Assembly: GCA_016872605.1 (NCBI GenBank)
Contig: VGZI01000018.1
Coordinates: forward strand, 1-59,587
Length of the DNA stretch: 59,587 nucleotides
Reading direction: 5' to 3'
Origin: Planctomycetota bacterium
GTDB taxonomy: Bacteria > Planctomycetota > Planctomycetia > Gemmatales > Gemmataceae
Under the pieces are notes generated by a model. That model saw nothing but the letters and a program-made list of their open reading frames with translations, ran no database searches and was not told the origin of the DNA. Positions 26,650-34,190 of this stretch are shown in pieces. A program made the translations under genes and the position numbers. Each line of letters starts with the position of its first letter. The first letter of the stretch is position 1.

Positions 26650-27077
26650 TCACGCCGGTGCTTTAGCCGTGCGTTTGCCTTTTCTCCCGTTGCCTACTGG
26701 CGATTCGGCAACTGCCTTGAAGGCCCAAACCAATCGTTTGCCCAATGACGCAGCGTAGCGCATCTGAGTACCGACGGTCGGGTTGGCTTGTTTTCCGTTC
26801 TCCAATCGATTCACCACGGCACGATCAAGACCGGAGCGATCAGCGACATCGGTGATACTGGGCCCGAGACGTTGGCGTTCCTTCCTGAGCGATTGCAATT
26901 CGTGCTGCACTCGAAGTACATTCCCATCGTCATCACGCCGTCAGGTTCCCACTCTCTGGCATCGATCAAATCATCAAGCGATGGCTATTCCGCATGAAGG
27001 CGATCCCGTAGCGACCGTTCCCGGACCCGCGCCTCAAGCGTTTTCCGATCGGGTCGGAATTCTCGCCGTGCTTTCAT
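26650..27077 (-). pseudogene. HTH (XRE) antitoxin-like gene with stop and frameshift
   Basis: From the ATG at 27077, which overlaps the upstream gene's stop as TAATG, the frame reads MKARREFRPDRKTLEARVRERSL.., hits TAG at 26985-26987 (codon 31), continues with PSLDDLIDAREWEPDGVMTMGMYF, and then shifts by one base near 26908 into a clean XRE-type helix-turn-helix: QSLRKERQRLGPSITDVADRSGLDRAVVNRLENG, with an Arg/Lys tail. Planctomycete HTH antitoxins have exactly this order, N-terminal region then HTH at the C-terminus. A shortened HTH-only product from GTG 26910 (86 residues) might still be made. Partner of the broken BrnT-like gene just upstream. Confidence 0.7.
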
Positions 27078-27361
27078 TATCTCTTCCGTTTCTTCTTGCT
27101 CGGAGGCGGCTTTTCGTACGCCGTCACGGGCCGAAATGCCAAGGAGTCGTCGTCAACGATCTAAGACACCACCGCCAGGCGCCTACCTGTCAATGTCCAA
27201 CCGAACGCAATTGGTAGGCCGGAACTTCGGCTTACCGCGCGGCGGCTCTGTGGGTCGAACAACACCTCCTCGGCTTCTTCGACGGTAATGTCATGCTCAA
27301 GGAGATGTTGCACGTTCCCATCTGGATCATCTTCCAAGTCCCAGATGGTCGTTGGGGCCAT
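27077..27361 (-). pseudogene. BrnT-like toxin with in-frame TAG
   Basis: The frame starts at ATG 27361 (MAPTTIWDLEDDPDGNVQHL), has the BrnT-type core DPDGNVQHLLEHDITVEEAEEVLFDP and GWTLTGRRLAVV, then a TAG at 27161-27163, then goes on in frame with IVDDDSLAFRPVTAYEKPPP to a natural stop at 27077. BrnT ribonuclease toxins end with V.. D..  R. .TAY, so the part after TAG is the missing C-terminal strand and helix. Its stop overlaps the HTH gene's ATG, the usual translational coupling of toxin-antitoxin pairs. Loss of the last third suggests an inactivated toxin. Confidence 0.7.
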
Positions 27362-27406
27362 ATGGACGCATCCAAACAAATGGTGACATATAAATCAACA
27401 GGACAG

Positions 27407-29749
27407 CTAGCCGGCTTTGTTTGTCGGCAACGCCGTTTGCACCATGATTTCGATCACAAGACGGCGCATGTTGAAATCGCGCTCGGCAAAGGCGCGGCGT
27501 AGCACGTCGAGCTTGTCGGGGCCGTAGGCCAGGATCGGCTGGCGGACGATGTGGTGGAACAGACGGGCGACGAACGCTTCGTGGGCTTCTTCGCTGCCGG
27601 CGACAAATCCGGCAAGTTCCCTGGCGTTCTTGAAAGTCACCGTATCGCCGGAGCGCGTCGTGAACGAGCCGGTCGCGTCGATCGGGCGATTCTTCTCATC
27701 GGCGCGGAAACGGCCGATGGCGTCGAAGTTCTCCAGCGGAAATCCCAATGGATTGATGATGCTGTGACACGTTCGACAGTTCTTCGGGCTGGTTTGCAGG
27801 GAGATGCGTTCGCGCGTCGTCAGCTTCGGATGCAGCTCCGGAGCGAGCGGCGTGAAGGCGTCGACCGGCGGACGCAACGGCACGCCGAGGATGTTGCGAG
27901 CCAGGAACACGCCGCGATGAATCGGCGAACTCGTCGCCGTATACGAGAAATGCGCCATCACGAACGGATGCGTCAACACGCCGGCCCGCTCGCCGAATTT
28001 CGGCGTCACTTTCTGGAACGACGTGGTTGCCGGAAGATCAACATCGTAGAGCTTCGCCAGACGCCCGTTCAGGTGCAAGTGGTCCGCAAGCACAAGTTGC
28101 CGATAATCGGATGTCTTCGACCACATCACCTCGTCGACGAATAACTCAAGCGAAGTACGCAAATCGCTGACGGCCGACGCGTGGAAATCCGGAAAAGCCT
28201 TCGAGTCCTTGGGCAATTCGGAAACCGCGTCGAGCTGAAGCCAGCGTAGAAAGAACCCGCGAAGTTTCGTGCGCGACCGCCGATCGTCGAGCATACGCTC
28301 GGCCTCGCGTATTACGTCGTCGCGCGTGTTCAATCGGCCCGAAGCGGCCGCTTTCAGCAACGCGTCATCCGGCAGCGTGTCCCACAATCCAAATGACAGG
28401 CGAGCTGCGACATCGAAAGCCGCGTCCTTGTCGGCAGCACGCGATGCAACGATGGCAGGCTCGCGGTAGAGAAATCGCGGCGACTGCAACACCAGCAACA
28501 CGACGCGTTTGACCGCCGAATCGGGATCCTTTGCCGTCTCGAATGCGCGATCCACATACAGCTTCCGCTGCTCCGGCGTCAGCGGGCGACGAAACGCGCG
28601 CTCGGCAAATTTGACGCAATAGTCCTGCAAGAGCGGCTTGCGGCTCGGCGCATCGCTTTTCACGCCGCTCAACTCGGCCAGATTCGCGCTGACGTAGACT
28701 GCCGTCTCGATGGCGCCGTCGGTCGTGGCCTGTACCCACTCCTTGGTGATCGCCGTGCCTCGCTCGTAGCCGGCGCTGCGATCGTCGGGGGGCATGTTAG
28801 TCGACAGGGCGAACGATGGCCCCGCATCGAGCGGACTCAGGTTCCGCTGCGGAATCGTCTCGACGGCCCGCAGCGGCGCTTTCCACGCAAGCTCTATCGT
28901 CGTCTTCTCGGTCTTGAGCTTGTCCTTGGGATCCTTGCGCACGCCGACGTTGCCGCGCGAAAATTCGAGTCGGATCGGATACGCCCTGCCGGCCAAGAGG
29001 TAGATCGAGCCGCGAAACTCCGTGTCGTTTCCCGATTTCACGAAGCGGTCGATGAGCGCCTTCTTCATGTCGTTGACCCAAAGCCGCGTCGAATGCTCGG
29101 TACGGACGATGAATTCGTACAGACCGGTGTCCTGGGCGATGACGGAGCCTTGCCAGTTGGCGGCGATCTCCGGCGTGTTGAGCTTGTCGAAAAAGGAGTC
29201 CTTTTTGAGGAAATCGAAGTTGACGACGCGATCGGTGCGCGAGAACGCCAGCGAACGGCCTTTCTTACCAGCGGCGCCAATGGTGAAGTATTCGCCGCGC
29301 AGTCCGCCCGCCTCGTCGATCGGCAGCACATTCGACGCTGTCTTGCCGAACTTGCCCGACGGCGACGTGCCGACCAGATCGGCGATGGCAAAACGGTATT
29401 CGCTGACGGTAAGGCGCGCGAGTTCGGCCTTCGGAGCCTTGATGCGTGCCTGGGCCGACGGGGAATAGAACGCGTGGAAGACGTAGCGCGACACCATGTC
29501 CGCGTCGGCGTCTTTGAGCGTTCCGGGAGCGTCCTCGGGCATTCGCTTCGCGACATATTTCGTCAGCTGCGGCAGGGAGCGATTGCCGACGAGGGGATGC
29601 GCGTACTCTTTAGTTCCCTCGCCGGACTTGCCGTGACAGCGAGCGCATTTTGCTTGATAAACGGCCGCGCCGTCTTTGTCGTTGGCAGCTGCGACGCTGC
29701 CGGAAAACAATGCCACGACGAGGCCGATGCAAATTCGAATGTTGACCAC
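27407..29749 (-). CDS. Planctomycete-type cytochrome c protein (DUF1592/DUF1588/DUF1585)
   Basis: 780 residues from a GTG at 29749 (GGGGAG upstream), which gives a proper signal peptide (CIGLVVALFSGSVAA). First heme: Cys35-x-x-Cys38-His39 in CARCHG. A PA14-like beta region (GLYEFIVRTEHSTRLWVND) with DUF1587/1595 character follows, then the DUF1592-like helical part with SPRFLYREP, a second conserved CRTCHSIINPLGFPLENFD (DUF1588) and a DUF1585 C-terminus. Hundreds of such proteins occur in Planctomycete genomes, usually paired with a DUF1552 gene; no partner lies here. Periplasmic, function not established. Divergent from dnaA. Confidence 0.92.
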   Translation of the reverse strand: MVNIRICIGLVVALFSGSVAAANDKDGAAVYQAKCARCHGKSGEGTKEYAHPLVGNRSLPQLTKYVAKRMPEDAPGTLKDADADMVSRYVFHAFYSPSAQARIKAPKAELARLTVSEYRFAIADLVGTSPSGKFGKTASNVLPIDEAGGLRGEYFTIGAAGKKGRSLAFSRTDRVVNFDFLKKDSFFDKLNTPEIAANWQGSVIAQDTGLYEFIVRTEHSTRLWVNDMKKALIDRFVKSGNDTEFRGSIYLLAGRAYPIRLEFSRGNVGVRKDPKDKLKTEKTTIELAWKAPLRAVETIPQRNLSPLDAGPSFALSTNMPPDDRSAGYERGTAITKEWVQATTDGAIETAVYVSANLAELSGVKSDAPSRKPLLQDYCVKFAERAFRRPLTPEQRKLYVDRAFETAKDPDSAVKRVVLLVLQSPRFLYREPAIVASRAADKDAAFDVAARLSFGLWDTLPDDALLKAAASGRLNTRDDVIREAERMLDDRRSRTKLRGFFLRWLQLDAVSELPKDSKAFPDFHASAVSDLRTSLELFVDEVMWSKTSDYRQLVLADHLHLNGRLAKLYDVDLPATTSFQKVTPKFGERAGVLTHPFVMAHFSYTATSSPIHRGVFLARNILGVPLRPPVDAFTPLAPELHPKLTTRERISLQTSPKNCRTCHSIINPLGFPLENFDAIGRFRADEKNRPIDATGSFTTRSGDTVTFKNARELAGFVAGSEEAHEAFVARLFHHIVRQPILAYGPDKLDVLRRAFAERDFNMRRLVIEIMVQTALPTNKAG

Positions 29750-30158
29750 GGCGATCTCCCCATGCGATTGAGTTCTTTCATGATACTGCACCGCTGCCGA
29801 ATTGTTAGCCGGACGTTGGGCCCCGATTCGTCGCCCGCTTTCGGCGGGCGCGGACGTCGGGCTCGCCTAGGGCGGGTGGCTAAACGTCGTCCGGCTAACG
29901 ATTTCGCGTTCAGCTGGTGTTTCGTGGCGCGGCATTTTCATTTTTTTACAAGCCGTCTTCGGACATTTTCGCGAAACTTTGCCGACGCGACGAACGTGGC
30001 CGGTGCGCCGACTACAATGTTCGAACGAGCTGTGATGCTCAACTCGATTTCTCCGAGCGGGCGCAGGCGGACTTCCCATCCCCGCGCTCATTACTTCTCT
30101 TGCTTCCGGGTTCCATGGATCGAACCACGCGTGGACTCCGCGCGCAGGAGGATGTTCG
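29750..30158. other. Gap between the cytochrome gene and dnaA
   Basis: 409 bases with no convincing gene. Contents: a long palindromic element (29804-29899), a degenerate copy of the A6-spaced operator seen elsewhere (TTTCA-T6-TACAA at 29936-29951), a -10-like TACAAT at 30013-30018, and a strong ribosome site before dnaA. I see no copies of the DnaA box TTATCCACA and no AT-rich unwinding region, so I do not call oriC here. Confidence 0.5.
29804..29899. repeat. Long palindromic element, family E tips
   Basis: GTTAGCCGGACG at the left end (29804-29815) and CGTCCGGCTAAC at the right end (29888-29899) are exact complements; inner parts include GTCGCCCGC/GCGGGCG pairs. The tip GTTAGCCGGA is shared with the element inside the histidine kinase gene. 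It lies in the gap upstream of both the cytochrome gene and dnaA. Confidence 0.7.
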
Positions 30159-31535
30159 TTGAACACCACTTATGATGTCGTGGCTCAAGTGGCGCAAGCC
30201 CTCAGCCAACGGATTGGGGATGCTCGATACCATCTTTGGTTTGCAGGCAAGACCAAGCTCGCCCATCACGATAATCAACTCACCGTCGGCGTGCCCAATC
30301 TCTTCGTTCAGGATTGGCTGCAAAAGACCTTTGAGGCCGATATTCGCGAAGCCGCCATCGAAACGCTTGGGGCGGCGGTGACGGTTCGCTTCGTTATCGA
30401 TCCGGAGCTATTTCAGGCCGCCCGGGTTCGGCAGGCCAATGGCCCGACAACCGATGGCGGTGGGCCGCCGACTGAGGCGCCGAAGCCGCCGATGATTCGG
30501 AAGCGGCGCTGGCGCTTGCTCGAGGATTTCGTTGTCGGGCCGTGCAATCGCGTCGCCCACGCATCGGCGCAAAGCCTCATCGAAACTCCCAATGAGTGTC
30601 CCATCCCGCTTGTGTTCCACGGCGGCGTAGGCACAGGCAAGACCCATCTTCTCGAATCGCTTTGCTCCGGCCTATCTCGACGCAATCCCGAATGGCGCGT
30701 CGTCTTCCTGACGGCTGAGGATTTCACGAATCGCTTTGTGCACGCAATGCACCAGCATACGCTCGGCTCATTTCGCAAGCAGTTTCGTGATTGCGACGCG
30801 CTCCTGATCGACGACGTCGGCTTCCTTGCCAAGAAGCACGCGACGCAAGAAGAGTTTCTGCATACGCTTGATGCACTGCAGACTGCCCATCGGCCCGTTG
30901 TCCTGACGACTGATTGTCATCCTCGGCTCGCCGAGAATCTAATGCCGGAGTTGGTGGATCGTCTGTCGGGCGGCGCTGTCTGGAGCCTCCTGACTCCGGA
31001 ACGCGAGACACGCCTGGGCATCCTGCGCGCCAAGGCATTCAAAGCGGGCGGCATTCCGGACGAGGTGCTCGACTTTTTGGCGGACAACCTTCGGGGCAAC
31101 GTGCGCGAGATCGAAGCCGCCGTCCATAGCGTCATTCACCTGGCGCGCGTCACCGGTCGGCGCATCGATCTTGAAGTGGCTCGCGAGGCCATCAGCGATC
31201 TTCTCATCCACTCATTCCGCACCGTAAGCCTGGACGACGTCGAACGCGTCGTCTGCGAAGTGCTCGGTCTATCGCGCGAAATGTTGTTTTCCAAGAAACG
31301 CCAGTGGATCTACAGCTACCCGCGCATGCTGGCCATGTACCTGGCCCGCAAACACACTTGCGCCACCTACAGCGAAGTCGGCAAACACTTCGGCAACCGC
31401 AATCACAGCACTGTCGTCGCCGGCGAAAAACGTGTCCAGAGCTGGCTCAAGTCCAACATCACCCTGCAACTCGGCAAACGCATCATGCCCGTCGCCGACA
31501 TCGTCGAGCAAATCGAACGAAAGTTGGGGGAATAA
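30159..31535 (+). CDS. dnaA: Chromosomal replication initiator DnaA, atypical domain IV signature
   Basis: 458 residues from a TTG at 30159 with a perfect AGGAGG 7 nt upstream. Domain I (AQALSQRIGDARYHLWFAG), AAA+ domain with Walker A HGGVGTGKTHLL (~155-166) and Walker B LLIDDVGFL, sensor region GNVREIEAAV, and DNA-binding domain IV. The usual signature GGRDHST reads GNRNHST (residues 412-418): Gly to Asn and Asp to Asn, and the Asp normally contacts the DnaA box. The Walker B neighbour is VGF instead of the usual IQF. No dnaN or recF follows. It may be a second DnaA paralog or a lineage variant; convergent with the repeat protein gene. Confidence 0.9.
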   Translation: MNTTYDVVAQVAQALSQRIGDARYHLWFAGKTKLAHHDNQLTVGVPNLFVQDWLQKTFEADIREAAIETLGAAVTVRFVIDPELFQAARVRQANGPTTDGGGPPTEAPKPPMIRKRRWRLLEDFVVGPCNRVAHASAQSLIETPNECPIPLVFHGGVGTGKTHLLESLCSGLSRRNPEWRVVFLTAEDFTNRFVHAMHQHTLGSFRKQFRDCDALLIDDVGFLAKKHATQEEFLHTLDALQTAHRPVVLTTDCHPRLAENLMPELVDRLSGGAVWSLLTPERETRLGILRAKAFKAGGIPDEVLDFLADNLRGNVREIEAAVHSVIHLARVTGRRIDLEVAREAISDLLIHSFRTVSLDDVERVVCEVLGLSREMLFSKKRQWIYSYPRMLAMYLARKHTCATYSEVGKHFGNRNHSTVVAGEKRVQSWLKSNITLQLGKRIMPVADIVEQIERKLGE

Positions 31536-31537
31536 GT

Positions 31538-31585
31538 GTTTACGTGTAGCGCTCGCATGGCGCCGGGCGAGCGCTACACGTAAAC
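31538..31585. terminator. Perfect 19-bp stem between convergent genes (family B)
   Basis: GTTTACGTGTAGCGCTCGC (31538-31556), a 10-nt loop, and its exact complement (31567-31585). Placed between the stops of dnaA and the five-repeat protein, so it can end both transcripts. The core TAGCGCTCGC puts it in family B. Confidence 0.85.
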
Positions 31586-31590
31586 GAAAA

Positions 31591-32637
31591 TCACTTCGCG
31601 GACATGGCGGCGATGTAGCCGAGCTCGTTGACGTAGATCGTAACGTTCACGTTCTCGTCGCGGAAGACTTCGGCCCCGAAGGCGCGCGTCGTGTCCGAGA
31701 AGTTCTTCTCGCCGAACTTGCGGCACTTGACGTTGAGGCCGTGGGTCCAGAGGGGCTCCTTGGCCTTCTCGGTGGGAGCGGTGAGCTTGCCGCCGGGGGT
31801 GACGGCGATGCTGCCGGTTTCGGAGATGAAGACGAGATTGCCGGTCGTGATGTCGTTGTAGACTTCGACGCCGAACTTGCGGGTGTCCTTGGTGAAGGAT
31901 TTTTCGTCGAAGCGGCGGCAGGAGAGATCGAGGCCGTGGAGCCATTCGGGGGCTTTACCACGGTCCTTTTCGAGGACGAGGTCTTTATCGTCCTGGATGA
32001 TGGCGGTGGCGCCGGTCTCGGAGACGTAGACGAGGTTGTTGGTGTTGCCGTCTTTGTAGACCTCGATGCCGAATTTGGTGGCGTCCTTGAATTCCTTGAC
32101 GCCGCCTTTGCGGACTTGAAGATCGACGCTGTGGACCCACTTGGGCGCCTTGCCGGGAGCGCCGGGTTGGCCTTTGCCATTGCCGGCGGCAATGTTGCCG
32201 ACGTCGGTGACGTAAATCCAGTTGTCAGCATTGGGATCGCGGAAGACTTCCATGCTGTGGATTTTGGCGCCCTTCCAGGCGGCGATACCTGCTTTGCGCG
32301 TGGGCATGTCGAGGCCGGTGAGCCATTCGGGGCCTTTGCTCGGGTCGAGCGGGAGGGTCAAAGCGGCAAAGTTCGGGGCCAGGCCGATGCCGCCGACTTC
32401 GGAGATGTACAGCCCGATGCCGACGCCCGTGTTGTTGTCGCGAAAGGTCTCCACGCCCCAGCGTTTCGTCTTCTTGTCGATCGTCTTCTCATCGTTCTTG
32501 CGGCAGGCCAGATCGAAGGCGTGCGACCATTGCAATTCCTTGAGCTTCTTTTCTTGCCCATCGACGCCGGGAACCGTGGTGAAAAGGAAGGCGGCCAACA
32601 GGAAAAACGGGAGGATGCGAAACATGTTGCGGGACAT
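31591..32637 (-). CDS. Exported protein with five ~55-residue repeats, unknown
   Basis: 348 residues; signal peptide (about 1-27, ending PGVDG). The rest is five tandem repeats starting near residues 37, 104, 163, 225 and 290, each following W-x-H-G-L-D-L-x-C-R-K, then D/E-K-x-F-x-x-x-T-R-x-FG-V-E-V-F-x-D-x-N, and ending I-Y-V-S-E-x-G-x-IA. The most alike are repeats four and five. I do not recognise the family; the alternating hydrophobic pattern suggests beta strands, perhaps a blade-like or jelly-roll array. The pattern CRK/RK at a fixed place may be functional. ATG 32637 follows GAGG. Stands alone, convergent with dnaA. Confidence 0.8.
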   Translation of the reverse strand: MSRNMFRILPFFLLAAFLFTTVPGVDGQEKKLKELQWSHAFDLACRKNDEKTIDKKTKRWGVETFRDNNTGVGIGLYISEVGGIGLAPNFAALTLPLDPSKGPEWLTGLDMPTRKAGIAAWKGAKIHSMEVFRDPNADNWIYVTDVGNIAAGNGKGQPGAPGKAPKWVHSVDLQVRKGGVKEFKDATKFGIEVYKDGNTNNLVYVSETGATAIIQDDKDLVLEKDRGKAPEWLHGLDLSCRRFDEKSFTKDTRKFGVEVYNDITTGNLVFISETGSIAVTPGGKLTAPTEKAKEPLWTHGLNVKCRKFGEKNFSDTTRAFGAEVFRDENVNVTIYVNELGYIAAMSAK

Positions 32638-32746
32638 CGTGGAGCCTCGTCAGGTAGGAGCAGGGAATCGCGGTGGTATCGATTTTATTAAGACGAACGG
32701 CGTTCGGTAAGCTAACAAGGCCGCTCGCGGCGTAACAGGGACGATG

Positions 32747-34153
32747 CTACGCAGCAAGCGGAGCGAAAAACCGGCCGATCCTGGCCGCGAGCAGTTCCCC
32801 CTGTTCGGTGCAATCGTTGAGTGCCACACCGCGGTAGGCGTTGCCGCCGAGGTAGAGACCAGGATGCGTCGCGAGTCGGGCGTCGATGCCGGAAAGGCGA
32901 TCAAGATGGCCGATTTGATACTGTGGGATTGCTCTGTCCCAGCGGATGATCTTGTGAAAGATCGGCGGCGATTCGATCCCCATGGCCAATCGCAACTCGG
33001 CTCGAACTGCCGTCAGCAAGCGATCGTCGTCCCAGTCGACGATCTCGGGCCGATTCCAGCCGCCGGCCATCGCTCGCACCAGAACGCAGTCATCGGGCGC
33101 ACGGCCCTGGTAGACCGATGAGCACCATTGCACGCCCAGCACGTCGCGACGCGTGTTCTGGGGGGCGATATAGCCGAAACCATCGAGCGGGGCCGGCAGA
33201 TCGGATTTGCGAAAGCCGAGTGCAACCACAACGACGCGATTGTAGACGATCGCGCCGACGGACTGAGCCAACTCGCCGTCAAGCTCGGCGAGAATCGTCG
33301 CCTGCTGGTGGGCCGGGCAGGTGAGGACGACGGCGTCGGCGTCCCAGCCGTCGTTTCCATCTGTATGCACGCGCCAAACCGGTCGGGATGGACCGCCCGA
33401 CTTGCTTAGCCCCCGGATTGCGACTCCGAACTGTGGCGGCCGCGTGAGCCTCGCCATCAGGGCTTCCACGAGTGTTCGCATGCCGCCTGAAAAGGACCAG
33501 ATCCGGTCGGAGCGTTCGTACACTTCGCCCTTGGCCTCGGCCTCTTCCTTGCGCTTGCGAGCCTCGGCAAAGAACCCCTTGATGACGCTGCCGTACTCGC
33601 GCTCCATGTCGGCGAGTTTTGGAAAGCAGGCCGGCAGGCTCAAAAGCTTCGGATCACCGGCATAGATGCCGGTGACGAGCGCGTCGGCGAACACATCAGC
33701 GGCTTCATCTCCAGCTCGCCTGCGTGCGAAAGCGTCGATCGATTCATCGCCCGTCTCGGTCCGTTGGGCGCGGAAGCGTTCCCAGAGAAGCGAAAACTTG
33801 CCGCGAAAACTGAGCAAGCCGGTCCAGAGAAAGGAGCAGAATCCACTGGGCAGGGCTCGCAGATGGTCGCCCAGGAAAAGATACCGGTTCTTGCGAGCCT
33901 CACTGCCTTGAATCAGTTCCTTTTCGAGGCCGACCTGGCGCGAGAGTTGAAGTGTGGACTCCTTGGTATCGAGAAAACCATTGGGGCCGATTTCGACCTG
34001 GAAGCCGGCCTCACGCAACGTCCATGCCGTGCCGCCTGGACGCGACGCCTGTTCGACGATGGTGATGTCGGCGTCGGGCAGCTTTTCCTGCAACCGGAAT
34101 GCGACCGACAGTCCGGAGATACCGGCGCCGACGACGGCGATGCGCTTCACCAT
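32747..34153 (-). CDS. hemY: Protoporphyrinogen oxidase (HemY type)
   Basis: 468 residues from ATG 34153 (AGGTG upstream; a GTG at 34162 adds three residues). FAD motif RIAVVGAGISGLSVAFRL at the start, ADITIVEQASRPGGTAWT next, and the C-terminal LYLGGNAYRGVALNDCTEQG typical of the family. The oxygen-dependent flavoenzyme turns protoporphyrinogen IX (or coproporphyrinogen III) into the porphyrin, the last steps of heme synthesis. Bacterial HemY members may work on either, so the exact step is not fixed by sequence. It lies 37 bases after the rne gene's stop on the same strand. Confidence 0.9.
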   Translation of the reverse strand: MVKRIAVVGAGISGLSVAFRLQEKLPDADITIVEQASRPGGTAWTLREAGFQVEIGPNGFLDTKESTLQLSRQVGLEKELIQGSEARKNRYLFLGDHLRALPSGFCSFLWTGLLSFRGKFSLLWERFRAQRTETGDESIDAFARRRAGDEAADVFADALVTGIYAGDPKLLSLPACFPKLADMEREYGSVIKGFFAEARKRKEEAEAKGEVYERSDRIWSFSGGMRTLVEALMARLTRPPQFGVAIRGLSKSGGPSRPVWRVHTDGNDGWDADAVVLTCPAHQQATILAELDGELAQSVGAIVYNRVVVVALGFRKSDLPAPLDGFGYIAPQNTRRDVLGVQWCSSVYQGRAPDDCVLVRAMAGGWNRPEIVDWDDDRLLTAVRAELRLAMGIESPPIFHKIIRWDRAIPQYQIGHLDRLSGIDARLATHPGLYLGGNAYRGVALNDCTEQGELLAARIGRFFAPLAA

Positions 34154-34190
34154 GACGAACACCTATCGGGATGGAAGCATCGCGATATTA

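Noticed and set aside
29750..30158. oriC upstream of dnaA
   Set aside because: No DnaA boxes of the TTATCCACA type and no AT-rich region by eye, and dnaN is absent. A GC-skew plot of the whole chromosome would decide.
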